64,000 nucleotides of DNA from Atherinomorus stipes (Eukaryota > Chordata > Actinopteri > Atheriniformes > Atherinidae): positions 89,642-153,641 of the forward strand of contig JALJCO010003495.1 of NCBI GenBank assembly GCA_023101725.1, given 5' to 3'. The notes beneath the pieces were generated by a model. The model did no database searches and was not told the DNA's origin. It was given only the letters and a program-made list of their open reading frames with translations. Position numbers and translations under genes: made by a program. How positions within the stretch are numbered: the first letter of the stretch is position 1; the number at the start of each line of letters is the position of its first letter. This document shows positions 46,363 to 56,959 of the stretch, piece after piece.

Positions 46363-47791
46363 AGGGCCTGATTTACAAAGAATCCAAATTGCGAGTCTAA
46401 TGTCTTTGCCTCGCAAAAAAAATAGCGTGCGCTGTCATTTTAGCGTTTGCGGGTGATCTACAAAGATTACACGCGCAATCTGTAACAGGCGCAAACAGCA
46501 GGATTTAAATGAGGATTTAGCGTGCGCTCTCCCTGCGCCACAGAAAGTTCAGAAGAGCATGTGGTAAACGCAAAATGAAATTCATCCTGATAGAGAGATG
46601 TTAGTTTCAGAGATATAATGAGGCAAATAAAAAACAGAATATAAGATAAATATGAAGAGTTCATTTGCAAAAATAGACAAACGCCATTTAGAAAAAACGG
46701 AGTTAACTGCTTTTGCACATAAACTCTTCATTTACTTTTTTAATATTTTCAGCAAATCAAGCTCACGTGAAGTGGGGGGTTTTAATGATGTAAAATGGAG
46801 ATATGGCGTTTGTACCCGACAGCAACAAAAGCAGTTAACTCTGTTTGTCCACAGTGGCGTTTGTCTGTTTTTGCAAATGAACTCTTCATAATAACTATAA
46901 ATAAAAATAATGCAGCAGGTTTCCCTGTGGGTCGTAAGAAGAGGCCAGTTTAAGGACGTGGATAAGGACACGCTGTTGAAGATGATCTGATATTACGCAC
47001 AGACTGCGCGCTCTTTGGCACAATGCCAGGCGCGGGACCTGCGTAATTGCCCCCCACCCCACGCAAAACTAAAGTAGTATCAATAGTTTGTGCGTTACTG
47101 GTTATTTTCACTGAGTTTTCTGTGGGGTGGGGGCCAACTTCACACAGGACAGCAACCTCAGAACAGCAGCAGTCGCTGCGGTGTGGAGGAGCAGGAGATG
47201 ATTTTAATTTAAAAATATGTCATTGGCAAAAAGTAAAAGAAAATAAAAAGACATAAATAATGTCAGCTTTAACTAGCATGATGCTGCAGCTGCAGATGTT
47301 CTGGTTCATGTCTAGAATAACCCGCGTTAAACAGTGATGTTGATTGTTATTTAATTAAATAATGAAAACTTGACGTGTCGCCTGAACACATCATGAGAAA
47401 TGATTCTGACCTGATGTCTGCAGTCCTGTGTGCAGCATTCTTTCAGCCATTATAGTTATAAATGCCAGTTATACCTGCTTTTCAGACGTGCTAAATTACA
47501 CGCAATCTTTTGCCCCCGCTTTCCTTTGAACGGTTGATAGATCACATTGCGCGTGTTAAACTGAGGTTTTGCATAGTCTCCTCCCAATATTTTGCGCCTT
47601 CTGGCAGAAACGCCCAGTTTGCATATTCATCTGCAGCAGATGCGCAAAATGGACAGCGGCGCTATTTTGACCCTTAACAGGCGCAAACCTCCTTTTGCCC
47701 TGCTTTGTAAATCAGCTCTGGCGGATTATTGCGTGCGTAATGAAGATAGCGCCTGTTTTAACAAGCGCAAACCTTTCGTAAATCGGGCCCT
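46363..47791. mobile_element. Foldback element flanked by 36-bp direct repeats
   Basis: The ends AGGGCCTGATTTACAAAG and CTTTCGTAAATCGGGCCCT are inverted with two mismatches. Internal sequence is rich in GCGCAAAC/GTTTGCGC words near both ends. The flanks are unusual: an exact 36-bp sequence beginning AGTATTTTCCTGCCAGCATG occurs at 46326-46361 and again at 47793-47828. No standard DNA-transposon superfamily makes a duplication that long. Inside it lies another inverted-repeat unit (46651-46890). No transposase was found. Confidence 0.65.
46651..46890. repeat. 65-bp inverted repeat (inner foldback)
   Basis: Arms 46651-46715 and 46826-46890 are reverse complements with few differences. They start TATGAAGAGTTCATTTGCAA and end GTTAACTGCTTTTG around a 110-bp spacer. 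It is probably a small MITE that inserted into the 46363-47791 element; target duplication is uncertain. Confidence 0.75.
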
Positions 47792-47927
47792 AAGTATTTT
47801 CCTGCCAGCATGGCGGCGTAAAAACAGCGAGTATTTGACAAGTACAAGTACAAAAAAAGGACCAGTATCTGAGCGAGTACCAATACTGGCATCAGTATCA
47901 AGACATCCCATTTAAATACCTTATATC

Positions 47928-48063
47928 ACTGGTTCCCAAACTTTTGAGCGACGACCCCCAAGACAAGATAAATTCATGTTTGCTTTTTACAAGATCTGGC
48001 GACCCCCTGAAAACATCCTGCGACCCCCATGGGGGCCCCAACCCCCAGTATGGAAACCAATAT
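47928..48063. mobile_element. Short TIR repeat with GACCCCC body
   Basis: Starts ACTGGTTCCCAAACTTTTGA and ends near TGGAAACCAATAT, with repeated GCGACCCCC words between. Flanks CTTATATC and CTTATATG match at 7/8. It resembles a common short fish hAT-like repeat; a fragment of a relative may lie near 29400. Confidence 0.5.
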
Positions 48064-48557
48064 CTTATATGATATGTTTATGCATTCATATTAATATATA
48101 GTTTAAGTCATTATTTGTTTCCTTCTTGGTTTCATCAAACAAACAAAAAAACAAGCTAGCCACAGTCGAAAGTCAACCACTAAAACAACACAACACGAGA
48201 CCGTGTACCTGTTAGAATAATTCTATATTATCAATGATAAGTGTGTGACATGCATGATCTGCTTCAGTGTGACATGCTCTCAGAAATACAACTGTCTTCT
48301 GCTACTGTTCCTGTCAACCCGTTTCCTTACAAGGAGTTGTTTTGTCCAACATGATCTGCAAGGCTCAGAAAAACCTGGGAGATGGTATGAGACCGTCTCC
48401 CCTTGCAGATTAAAACTCTAACTCGGTGTTTACTCTTTCTTGTCTGTCTCATTCCTTCAGGGTTTATAAAGAATTAAGCTAACAGTACCCAAATGGAAAT
48501 ATGATGGAAAAACCACGCAGACAGATGTAAAAATGACCGCTGACAGACAGACATTAC

Positions 48558-48645
48558 CGTGAACCAGTCGGTCCTGCTCCTCAGCAGCAGATTTACTCCT
48601 CTGTTCATACTGGATGTTCAGCTCAGCCGAGGTCTCACTTTTCAC
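48558..48645 (-). CDS. MTUS/CCDC69-family protein, sixth-last exon
   Basis: An 88-nt exon with acceptor CTGACCTGCAG and donor GTAATG. It starts in phase 0 and ends one base into a Glu codon completed by the 41990-42063 exon. The peptide runs VKSETSAELNIQYEQRSKSA then AEEQDRLVH, an alternating hydrophobic and charged coiled coil. The intron that follows is about 6.5 kb and holds most of the transposon nests. Confidence 0.82.
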
Positions 48646-49112
48646 CTGCAGGTCAGAGAAAACCAAAAGCTTTCACAATCTCTGAGCTTGCAAAAGCTTC
48701 TCAATCATCTGTACGACAATTACACTGATTTCCTCCAGATTGGCACAAACTAACTGGATTTTCAGAAAATCAAACGCTTCGTTACAGTTAATGAGGAGTT
48801 TTATTAACGTCAGCAAAAGGAAACAGCAGATATGTAAACATGAATAAAGTCAACATTAGTCATGTGGGATCATTTATTCAGTGGAAGCGATCCCAGTGAT
48901 GGAGAACAAGCGCGTCCTAAACCTGAGAAACAAAACACTTCTGTGCTTCAAATGTCCCCACTGGACAAACATCTAAACTTGGTAAAGAAAGATGAGCTTC
49001 GTGTCAGACACCAACCTGACCCGAAGGATTTCAAATACCTACGTATCAGATAGGAGGACATCGATGCTGCTGAGGCCATGAGAAACCTTCCACCATCATC
49101 ATATCTCCTCAC

Positions 49113-49291
49113 CTTATCAAGGATGGCCAGGACGAGGGTGCACACTTCCTCATTCGTATGATGTTTCAGTAGCTCCGCCCTCTCTGCGTCCCCACTGGCT
49201 GAGACCACCTCCTTTAAAATCTTCAGCTGCCACTCGAAGCGCTCCAACTGTTTCTCCACACAGACGTCTGAATCACCTCGCATGAGTTTAC
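49113..49291 (-). CDS. MTUS/CCDC69-family protein, seventh-last exon
   Basis: A 179-nt exon with acceptor TTCTTTGCAG and donor GTGAGG. Two leading bases complete a Gly codon from the exon upstream, and it ends in phase 0. The 59 residues begin KLMRGDSDVCVEKQLERFEW, then QLKILKEVVSASGDAERAEL and LKHHTNEEVCTLVLAILDK. A helical FE-L-VV-LL-ER-E-L pattern occurs at the start of the MTUS1 coiled-coil domain, which argues for an MTUS gene rather than plain CCDC69. Confidence 0.82.
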
Positions 49292-49979
49292 CTGCAAAGA
49301 ACATAAATAAACATAACACAAGTAAATGAAATAAGAGGTCTACAGATTTAGATTGAAAGAGGCTGATAATATTTGTTTCATGCTGTGAAGCACTTTGCAT
49401 TACTTTGATGATTGAAAAGTGCTAAATAAGTAAATAAAGTTGAAGCTGATGGTGAACTTTATAATGAAAATGTGATATATGTTATCATGGATGACTTGTT
49501 GTGAATTTACCATTTAGTCTCTGAATAAACATTACATTTTTGTGGCTTAATTGTAAATACCAAGATATAAATACCAATAAACCTCCATAGATCACCTACT
49601 GTAAGGGTAAGTTATCGATCACAGTTTACTGAACAAATTACACACTAGCAGCCATTTCTGAATTACTTTAATTTGGAATTTCCAACTAGGGACACTGAAA
49701 TAACTACTTTAAAGATTTATGATCTCTGCAACGGGCTAGAAATACTTTTATTTTCTCTTTTATTATTGTCATTATTATTAGTAGTAGTAGCACGATAGAT
49801 TCTGTTTCTGTCTCCATAGGTATATCTATTTTCTGATTTATTTTCCATACAGTCGTCCTCAAAATTATTCACACCCTCCAATTAAAGAAGGAAAAATCTG
49901 CTGCCAATGAAATAAGTTGAAATTGCCAAAAGTAATAATAAACAAAAATTCTATGAAAATCATGACATTGATTTTGAAT

Positions 49980-50696
49980 TAGGGCTGCACGATATACTGA
50001 TATGATATGTACATGAGAGATTTATGATATTTACATATATCGTTATATCGCGATATTAGCTGTGCAATTTTTTTTGCTTTATTTTTTCATAATGACCCGG
50101 CTGCACCTCGGGTGACTACAAAGGGGTCACCTGATTATTTAATAAGGGTGGGAAAAATTATCGACACACTGAAATATCGCGGTATTTTCATATGCCAATA
50201 CTATATCTATATTTAAAAACGCAGTATCAATCTATTTTACTAATCTCACAAGAAATCATTGTTTTTTTTTTTTACTAAATCTTATGAGATTTCACAAAAT
50301 ACCACAAGATTTCGTAACAGAATGGTGAAATCTTGCGGTATTCCGTGAAATCTCATGAGATTTCGTACCAAAAACGATATCTCATGAGATTTCATTAGTA
50401 AATTAGATCGATAACTCCTTTTTAAATATAGATATGGTATTGGCATACGAAAATATCGCGATATTTCAGTGTATCAATATTTTTTTCCCACCCCTATTAT
50501 TTAAACCGTCTGGAAGACAATCCTCACAGAGGCTTTTACAAAGAAATCATAAAAAAAAACAGCCAACAATCTTTAATAACTTAGATTTAACAAACATTTC
50601 TAACCAGAGTTTTGTCAATTCCATCACTGCAGAGGAGCGATACCTTAAAAATAAACATATCGTGATATGATATTTGGTCCACATCGCCCAGCCCTA
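49980..50696. mobile_element. hAT-type MITE inside Tc1-MITE copy 4
   Basis: Ends TAGGGCTGCACGATATACTG and CACATCGCCCAGCCCTA, with a perfect 8-bp duplication TTTTGAAT at 49972-49979 and 50697-50704. Subterminal CGATAT/ATATCG tracts. Contains the 50143-50496 element. Confidence 0.85.
50143..50496. mobile_element. Foldback hAT-type MITE, innermost layer
   Basis: A 354-bp element with arms of about 75-80 bp. TAAGGGTGGGAAAAATTATC at the left is mirrored by the inverse of TAGGGGTGGGAAAAAAATAT at the right, and CACTGAAATATCGCG occurs in both arms. The duplication TTATTTAA at 50135-50142 and 50497-50504 is exact. The centre repeats ATGAGATTTC and its complement. A diverged relative of its interior lies near 62265-62443. 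Confidence 0.85.
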
Positions 50697-51114
50697 TTTT
50701 GAATTGTGGTTCAACAGAAATATTAAAAACAAACACACAACAAAAATAAAATATGTAAACAAGCATGATAGGGCTTAGAAGCTAAAATTTTGTTGAGCAA
50801 CACTTTGAGGCAATCACTGCAATCAGGTGTTTTCTCTAATGTTCAAAAAGACTTCTATACCTGTTGACAGGTACTTTGGTCCAGTGATCATAGGAAAGGT
50901 GCTCTAATGTGTCTGGGACAGTTTTGTTTGTTTGTTTTGTTTTATTGTTATTTTCAACGATAATTGAAAAGTGATATTTTGTTTCACTTAATTATAATTT
51001 TATAAATTTCTATTTATTATTAGTTTCTTTAGTTTCTTTTTATTTGAATTACTATTCTGAATTTGGCCTTTTCTTTAATTGGAGGGTATGAATAACTTTG
51101 AGGACGACTGTATG

Positions 51115-52255
51115 TTGTGACGACTGTCTGCGGCACTGTTGACTGTGTTGTATGTGTTTGCAGAATAAAAAGCCAATAAAAAAGTTTGAATAATAACTAG
51201 CACTCCTGAGAAATTGTTGACAATATAAACAAGTATGCTCGGGGTGCTGACGATCTACATGAACAGCCCTATAGACAACAGACTCAGTACTATGATGGCA
51301 CATTGTCCAAGATGTATGAATGATGCCACGTTCGAGTAAACTAGAGACCAACTGAGGCCTGAATTTACTTCGCCCTTAGTTTGTTGTAACAATTAAGTTT
51401 CTACTGAAACATAACAACTAAGCCTGACCTCAGGCTGGTCCTCACAAGCTCACATTGAGCAGAGTCACACACACTCATTCAGGAAGGGTTTCAAACTGTA
51501 ATTTTATCCAAACAGTCAATTACATCATCGACATGTGGGCACATGATTTCACACACACGCACACACACACATCATTCATTTCCAATGACGTCTTCAGTTT
51601 GCATCAATCTGATGATCTCAACACAAACTTCCACAATCATTTGGAGTCTCGTTGTAGCTCAAAAACCAAAAACTTCATTCATAAAAAACAAAAGAAAAAC
51701 GGTCAAAGGAAGAAAACCGTTGTGACTTTAAAGCTCTCCGCTTTTCTTTTTTTGTTTACATTTTCTAATAATCCCAGAGCAAATTTCCGAGGAAACAGGC
51801 TGAAACTCGTCTGCAGACGAACAAACAGCTTCAGGTTTGATGTTTGACATCAATCAGAAAGCTCTGCAGGTGATTCTGATGTCTGAACGGAGAAAACTGC
51901 AGATCAGAGGTGATTTCACAACTTTATCATGCGGGAAAGTGGAGGGTTTATTAAAAGCATGAAGTTTGATATAGCCATTCAACAAACGGCAGTTTAAAAT
52001 CTTAGTTTTGAGTCAAATCTGATACAAACGTGTGTTTTTGCTCTGAGCCTGCAGTGACTGTGATTCATCTGAACTCATTCATCTGGTTTCTGTGCTGCCT
52101 GTTAAACTTCTCGTAAACTGCAGAGTACGGAAATGAGGGAGCAGCGAGGAGTTTATGAACCACCGGTCGGCCCTGAGTCAGTCTGTCACAGCAGATGTTC
52201 CTTCAGTTTCCCACAGTCACCCACTCGTCCTCTGTTAGTTATGTGTTCATCAGAC
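51115..52255. other. Non-coding intron sequence
   Basis: No exon with splice sites in frame on the minus strand. A short CA/ACAC tract lies near 51553-51571. Nothing else recognised. Confidence 0.4.
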
Positions 52256-52259
52256 AGTG

Positions 52260-53399
52260 AGGGCACATTCACACCAGCCTTTTTGATTTAGATCAGGGTC
52301 CGTTTGCTCGGAAACTCCGCTTCGTTTTGGGAATTGTGAATGCGCACGGACTCTGATTCAGAAAAAAACAAGCAGACTCGGTCCACCTAGAAAAGCAGGT
52401 CTCGGTACGATTGAAGTGAACAAAATGCAGGAAAAGGACTACAACTACCACACTGCATTTGGTCCCGCATGGCATTGTGGGTTAATATTATGATTTATTT
52501 TATAAACATTCGGCATTGTTGGTCAACGCTACCAAAACAAGCATGGTGTTCTTTAGAAATGGTTCGTGGTCAAACGTGGAGCGAAGACAACGTCGAAGTT
52601 TTAATTAATATATGATCAGAAGTAGGGCTGAACGATTCAGGGACTGGACGACTTGTGATGCAGAAATTAGATTAAATGTAAGACCACAGGTTAAAAAAAG
52701 GAAAAAAAGATCTGTTGCCCTTGACAGCGGTCATTGTATTGTTCCAGCAGTCATTATATGAAAATAATGGCCGCTGGAACGTTGGGAAAAACCCATTCAA
52801 GTTAACTGAGCATTCTGCAGCATTTTAAAGAGCCGTATAATAAGATTAATTAAAAGTTTTAGATAAATAAATATTATTATACATCAGCTGGGAAAGTAAT
52901 AAGACTGGAAAATTATGTTTTACTAAACATAATTTAGTTAATTATTATTTACTAAAATAAGGTGTAGAAGTCTTTTTGAACATTAGAGAAAAAAAAGTGA
53001 TTGTCTCAAAATTTTAGCTTCGGAGGCCCATCATGCTTGTTTACTAGTTTCATTTTTTGTTTGTTTTCATATTTCTGTTAAACCACAAAAAAAAAATCAA
53101 TGTCAAGATTTTAATGAAATTTTTGTTTATTACTTTTGTCAGTTTTAACTTATTTCACCGGCAGCTGATTTTTTCTGTCGGTATGGAGGGGTACATATAA
53201 TTTTCCAAGCACGACTGTAATATCATATCATACGTAATATGCTTGGAAGAAGTGGCAGCTCAGGTGACGAGACTCTGGCTTGTTTGGCTAAAGTGCAGCA
53301 TGAACATGATCTTGGTCCGGGAGATCACCCTGACCCACCAACTGAGCAGAGTCCCTAACCAGACCGAGTCTAGTGGACTATCTGGTGTGAATGTACCCT
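52260..53399. mobile_element. TIR element of the AGGGTGC...CACACC family, copy 3
   Basis: The ends AGGGCACATTCACACCAG and CTGGTGTGAATGTACCCT are inverted with one mismatch. GGACTCTG/ACTCGGTCC words inside resemble copies 1 and 2. It hosts the truncated Tc1-MITE at 52968-53217 and a hAT-like end (TAGGGCTGAACGATTCAGGG at 52623). Confidence 0.6.
52968..53217 (+). mobile_element. Tc1/mariner-type MITE, copy 5 (truncated)
   Basis: Only the right half remains. It includes TTTTAGCTTCGGAGGCCCAT, the TTATTACTTTTGTCAG stretch and an end GCACGACTG before TA (53218-53219). The left half is missing. Confidence 0.65.
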
Positions 53400-53952
53400 A
53401 AAACTAACTTATGATGCTACATGTAACAGCTGGTAGAAAATCCAAATCTACAATTTACAAACTGGTTCATGACAAACTCTGCAGAGATGGAAGGAGAAAC
53501 CATGGAGGGTGGAGGTGATGAAGTAAAAACCACATACCATCACTGCTTTTAAAACCTCTTTATTCAACTAAATCTAAAAGGTCAACCTCCACTGATTAGC
53601 TCCATGTGGCTTGTTAGCATAATTAGCATCATGACTGGGATCTAAGTCTGCTCAGTAAACCAGTTCATGCTGAAAACTGTTCTTTATTTTCTTCTGAATT
53701 TGTGGGTTTAAACAGCCTCAACAACGTTGGGAACGTGGTGCAGCAGGAAGCCGTTTGAGGGGGACCTTTTTATTGCTGCACCACTAAACATGCAGCAGAA
53801 CAGCTGTGTTGTTGGGGATGTTGAAAGGTGAAAATGGACGGAGAAAGTTAGGTCATATAAATTCTCACGTTGACAGAAAAGCAGAGAAGGAAACAGGAAG
53901 TGAGAGAAGGAAACCGCCATCTGTAACAACCACAGCATAAATAAAGACTCAC

Positions 53953-54016
53953 CTCTTTCATCTTGCCGGCTTCTTCCTTTCTGACTCTTCTCTCCTCTCT
54001 TTCCTTTACTTTTCTT
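53953..54016 (-). CDS. MTUS-like gene, probable eighth-last exon
   Basis: A 64-nt exon between acceptor CGTTAACAG and donor GTGAGT. Read in phase 0 it ends one base into a codon, exactly what the 49113-49291 exon needs (a Gly codon). The peptide KKSKGKRGEKSQKGRSRQDE plus R is strongly basic and disordered, as expected for a linker before the coiled coil and possibly for microtubule binding. Another frame reads as a charged helix but breaks the splice phase. There is no sequence motif to confirm it, so support is from splice sites and phase only. Confidence 0.5.
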
Positions 54017-54019
54017 CTG

Positions 54020-54870
54020 TTAACGACAAGCAGACAGAATTTCACTGATTAAGAAGGAGCGAAAATCCAGAGACAATGTTCAGCTTTAACAGCTCACTGC
54101 AGGAAACTAAATGCACAAATAAAAAGGTAGAGAAAGAAATGAAGAAACATGCAGAGAAACGAACAAGAAGTCTGATTAGATGAAGAAATAAAGTCTGAAA
54201 ATTTCCCAGGAATCCACAGAATAGACGTGTGGGAGTTTCTTCCTCCACTGATGATGATGCGGATTAGATGAGGAACATCATGGTTAAATTAAACTTCCTC
54301 ATTTCATTTAAAGAAAAAAGCTGAACGTGTCAGTCACCAGAACACTCCTGACCGGCCGTATTTAGCTCAGGATCCTGATGTGAGACAATATCACAGCTGA
54401 TTTAACACAATCACTCCCATTCACATCAGATCAGAATAAAACAACAAAAAGATTTTTTAAAAATCTAATGATGATGATGTTTTTAGTTTTATTAGAGTAG
54501 GATGTGGGCCAAACTGCTATTTACGTAAATGCCTATGAGTCAAAGTTGTTGCTGGAGGCGGCAACATTATGTCACAGCGGTGGTGGTGAGGAGGAGGCAG
54601 AAAGCAGGCATAGGAAACAATATCTTATTCTAAAAAGAACAAAAAGAACAAATGACAGCATAAATAAAACTCAAAAATAGATTGACTGATAAAGGCAAAG
54701 AGCAGGAGGGAAAACCAGGACAGGGGAGATGAAGAATGATGAGGATCTGGCAAGAAACGACAGAAACCAAGGAGAGTTATCACTAAACACGGAGCAGGTG
54801 AAAATGGGAAAGAAAGGGAACACAACAACACCAAATATTCGGCCAAATATATTTGTCCAAATATTGCAAA
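54020..54870. other. Non-coding intron or 5' flank
   Basis: No exon, RNA gene or element ends seen. Confidence 0.4.
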
Positions 54871-54879
54871 GAAAGCCAT

Positions 54880-55452
54880 CGGTGGAGTGAGTTATAAGCA
54901 AGGCTGCATAGTGATGTGTGATGCAGTAATGCAATCAAACACCGTGCAGTGGCGTGGCGACCTTCAGTAAAACGTCAGCATCATGGAGATATAAAGTGTT
55001 GGAGAGCGGGAGAAGAATTGCAGTTTGCAACGAGTGTTAAACCAAACTATCTGGAGGGGTTCTTCTGCAAAGACCTTTAGTATTACGGTTTTAATTTTTC
55101 ATTTCAAAGCCAAACACCCTGAACAGCATGAGAAAGATAACAGAGTACGAGAGAGACGGCTAAATCACACGGATAAACGGATAAATCACACGTTTTCAAG
55201 AAAGGAGCTGTAACAGACCACGGAGTCAGAACCACTGAAAATGCACTGTTGGCAGGCAGACTGATGCCCTGTTCTGTATCACAACTGTGCTTGACCCACG
55301 AGTAAAAAAAAAACTAACAAAAAAAAAAAAACATTTAAAAAATATTCTAATATTTAGAAAAAATATTGTGAAAATTTGCATTTGTATTCAGTCAAGCATA
55401 TAGATTTCTTTTCGGTTTCAGACACAAATTTTCTTTTTTGTGCATCCCTACT
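54880..55452. mobile_element. Degenerate MITE-like region
   Basis: The right side ends TTTTTTGTGCATCCCTA, the common terminus of the hAT-type MITEs here. The left end (GCAAGGCTGCATAGTGATGT near 54898) is too diverged to confirm. A-rich tracts lie at 55305-55330. Confidence 0.35.
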
Positions 55453-55664
55453 AAAACCTCTACAAAAAACTGAGGAAAAGACACCAGAAACAGAAATTCA
55501 AAATAAACTAGACAAAAAAATGGAGTAAATCCCAGTGATCACGACGAACACCAGGGACCTGCTGTACCATCTTTGCTTTGAGGAACAAAGACTCTGAAAC
55601 TAAAATCAGCATCCTCCACATCCTCAGAATGGACTGGAAGAGAGGGAGGTCTCAGTCAGATCTG

Positions 55665-56340
55665 GCTTGTAGACATGTACACCAGTGAGTATTGGCTCAC
55701 CTGCTTTGACTCACATATGAGCTTGAATGACATCCCATTCCTAATCCATAGGGTTCAGTATGATGTTGGTCCACCTATTTGCAGCTAGAACAGCTTCAAC
55801 TCTTTTTGGAAGGCTGTCCACAAGGTTTAGGAGTGTGTTTATGGGAATCTTTGACCATTCTTCCAGAAGCTCATTTGTGAGGTCACTAGGGATGGGCGAT
55901 ATGGACTAAAAATGTAGATAATTTTTGTATTTTCACGGTACGATAAGTGACGATAAAAACTATAGAAAATATTTTGTATTATAAATTTGTCACTAAATTC
56001 TGTCCTGAAAGCCCTACAAAGTACTGAGCCATAAACTATGTCAATTAAGTTAAGTAGTGCACCTGTATTGCAAAAGTAGTAACACCAATAAATAAGTCTG
56101 AAATATGAGAGACCAACCACATTTATTCAAACGATGAAACAGCAAAACTAAATTGGCCTTAAAAAACAAGTAGTGCAACTGCAAACAACCTGATAAATTG
56201 TCATCTCACGATAAAAACGATAAGTTCAAATTGTTATTGTGGGGAATTTCTTTGACGATATATCACACACGATAAAATATGCCCATCCCTAGAGGTCACA
56301 CACTGATATTGGACAAGAAGGCCTGGCTCTCAGTCAGGAC
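55665..56340 (+). mobile_element. Dispersed fish DNA repeat, split by a MITE
   Basis: ACCAGTGAGTATTGGCTCAC, TTGGAAGGCTGTCCACAAGG and GACCATTCTTCCAGAAGC, then after the insertion CACACTGATATTGGACAAGA and AGGCCTGGCTCTCAGTCAGG, match a repeat I recall as abundant in teleosts. It is non-coding and its superfamily is not clear to me. The MITE at 55887-56291 interrupts it cleanly. Confidence 0.55.
55887..56291. mobile_element. hAT-type MITE, GATGGGCGATAT family copy 1
   Basis: A 405-bp element with ends TAGGGATGGGCGATATGGAC and ATATGCCCATCCCTA and an exact 8-bp duplication GAGGTCAC (55879-55886 and 56292-56299). A close second copy lies at 60121-60550. Confidence 0.9.
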
Positions 56341-56344
56341 ATAT

Positions 56345-56950
56345 CTCAGACACATGTAGCAAGGATGTCTTAGACAAACATCTGTCCTGATAAAGAACCT
56401 GCAACAGAGTTTGATCAACTGTGAGGAGCTTTTTAACCATCAATGAGCCAAAAGTCGTCTCAAAAGGGGAAATCAATACAGAAAATAATGATTCTTGTTT
56501 ACAGGACATGGTACTAGTCAGAACTCGTATTCCTGGTTCTATTTATCAGTTATCAAACACACAAATAACAATTTTTAGGTTGCTATTGACCAAAAACAAT
56601 CATTTAACCCCACAAACGTGGTAGTGTGGATGAGGTGCAGCTGGTCCTGGTTCTGGTATCTGGTTGGAAACTGGAGCAGCAGATTGTTATGAAAGTGTCT
56701 CATTAGTCTCCACATGACTGAAGCTGGAACTTTCCCTCTTTTCTTCAGGCATTATGCAACTTCAGCTGCTGCTGGGCGACTGTTTCTGCTCCTGCTCAGA
56801 AAACTGGACGACTTCCAGCCGGTGTGCAGCTTCTGCCACTTCCAACAAACCAAAGTTGCCAATCAGATCCGAGATCAGCTGTTCAGAAGAAGATGCAACA
56901 TCCGTATTAACATGCAGCTGCAAAGCTCCAATCCGTCTATCAGTCTAACT
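56345..56950. other. Non-coding, open on the minus strand in one stretch
   Basis: At 56754-56930 the minus strand is open for about 58 codons (for example SEQLISDLIGNFGLLEVAEA) and ends in TGA. No good acceptor/donor pair in phase with the MTUS-like exons was found, and the plus strand is open too. I treat it as non-coding with low certainty. Confidence 0.3.
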
Positions 56951-56959
56951 CCATCCTAC

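Larger units (their letters stand above)
45199..47910. mobile_element. hAT-like MITE host split by two insertions
   Basis: The left end TAGAGACGTCCCAATATCAC and right end AGTATCAAGACATCCCA are imperfect inverses. Both subterminal regions carry GAGTAC/GTACCAAT words. The 45798-46318 and 46363-47791 elements are inside. I could not find a matching 8-bp target duplication, so limits are approximate. Confidence 0.5.
49850..51110 (-). mobile_element. Tc1/mariner-type MITE, copy 4, carrying nested MITEs
   Basis: Full copy in reverse orientation, with CAGTCGTCCTCAAAATTATT after TA (49848-49849) and the inverse GAATAACTTTGAGGACGACTG before TA (51111-51112). Without the 49980-50696 insertion it is about 536 bp. 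It shares the internal landmarks TTGTTGAGCAACACTTTGAG and CTGTTGACAGGTA with the other copies. Confidence 0.8.

Noticed and set aside
53953..54016. Alternative frame of this exon reading RRKVKEREERRVRKEE
   Set aside because: It looks like a coiled coil but would leave the wrong phase for the next exon, whereas the basic frame joins exactly.
56754..56930. Minus-strand 58-codon stretch ending in TGA (SEQLISDLIGNFGLLEV...)
   Set aside because: It looks helix-like, but the plus strand is also open in two frames and no acceptor gives a phase that fits the MTUS-like gene. Kept only as a low-certainty note.
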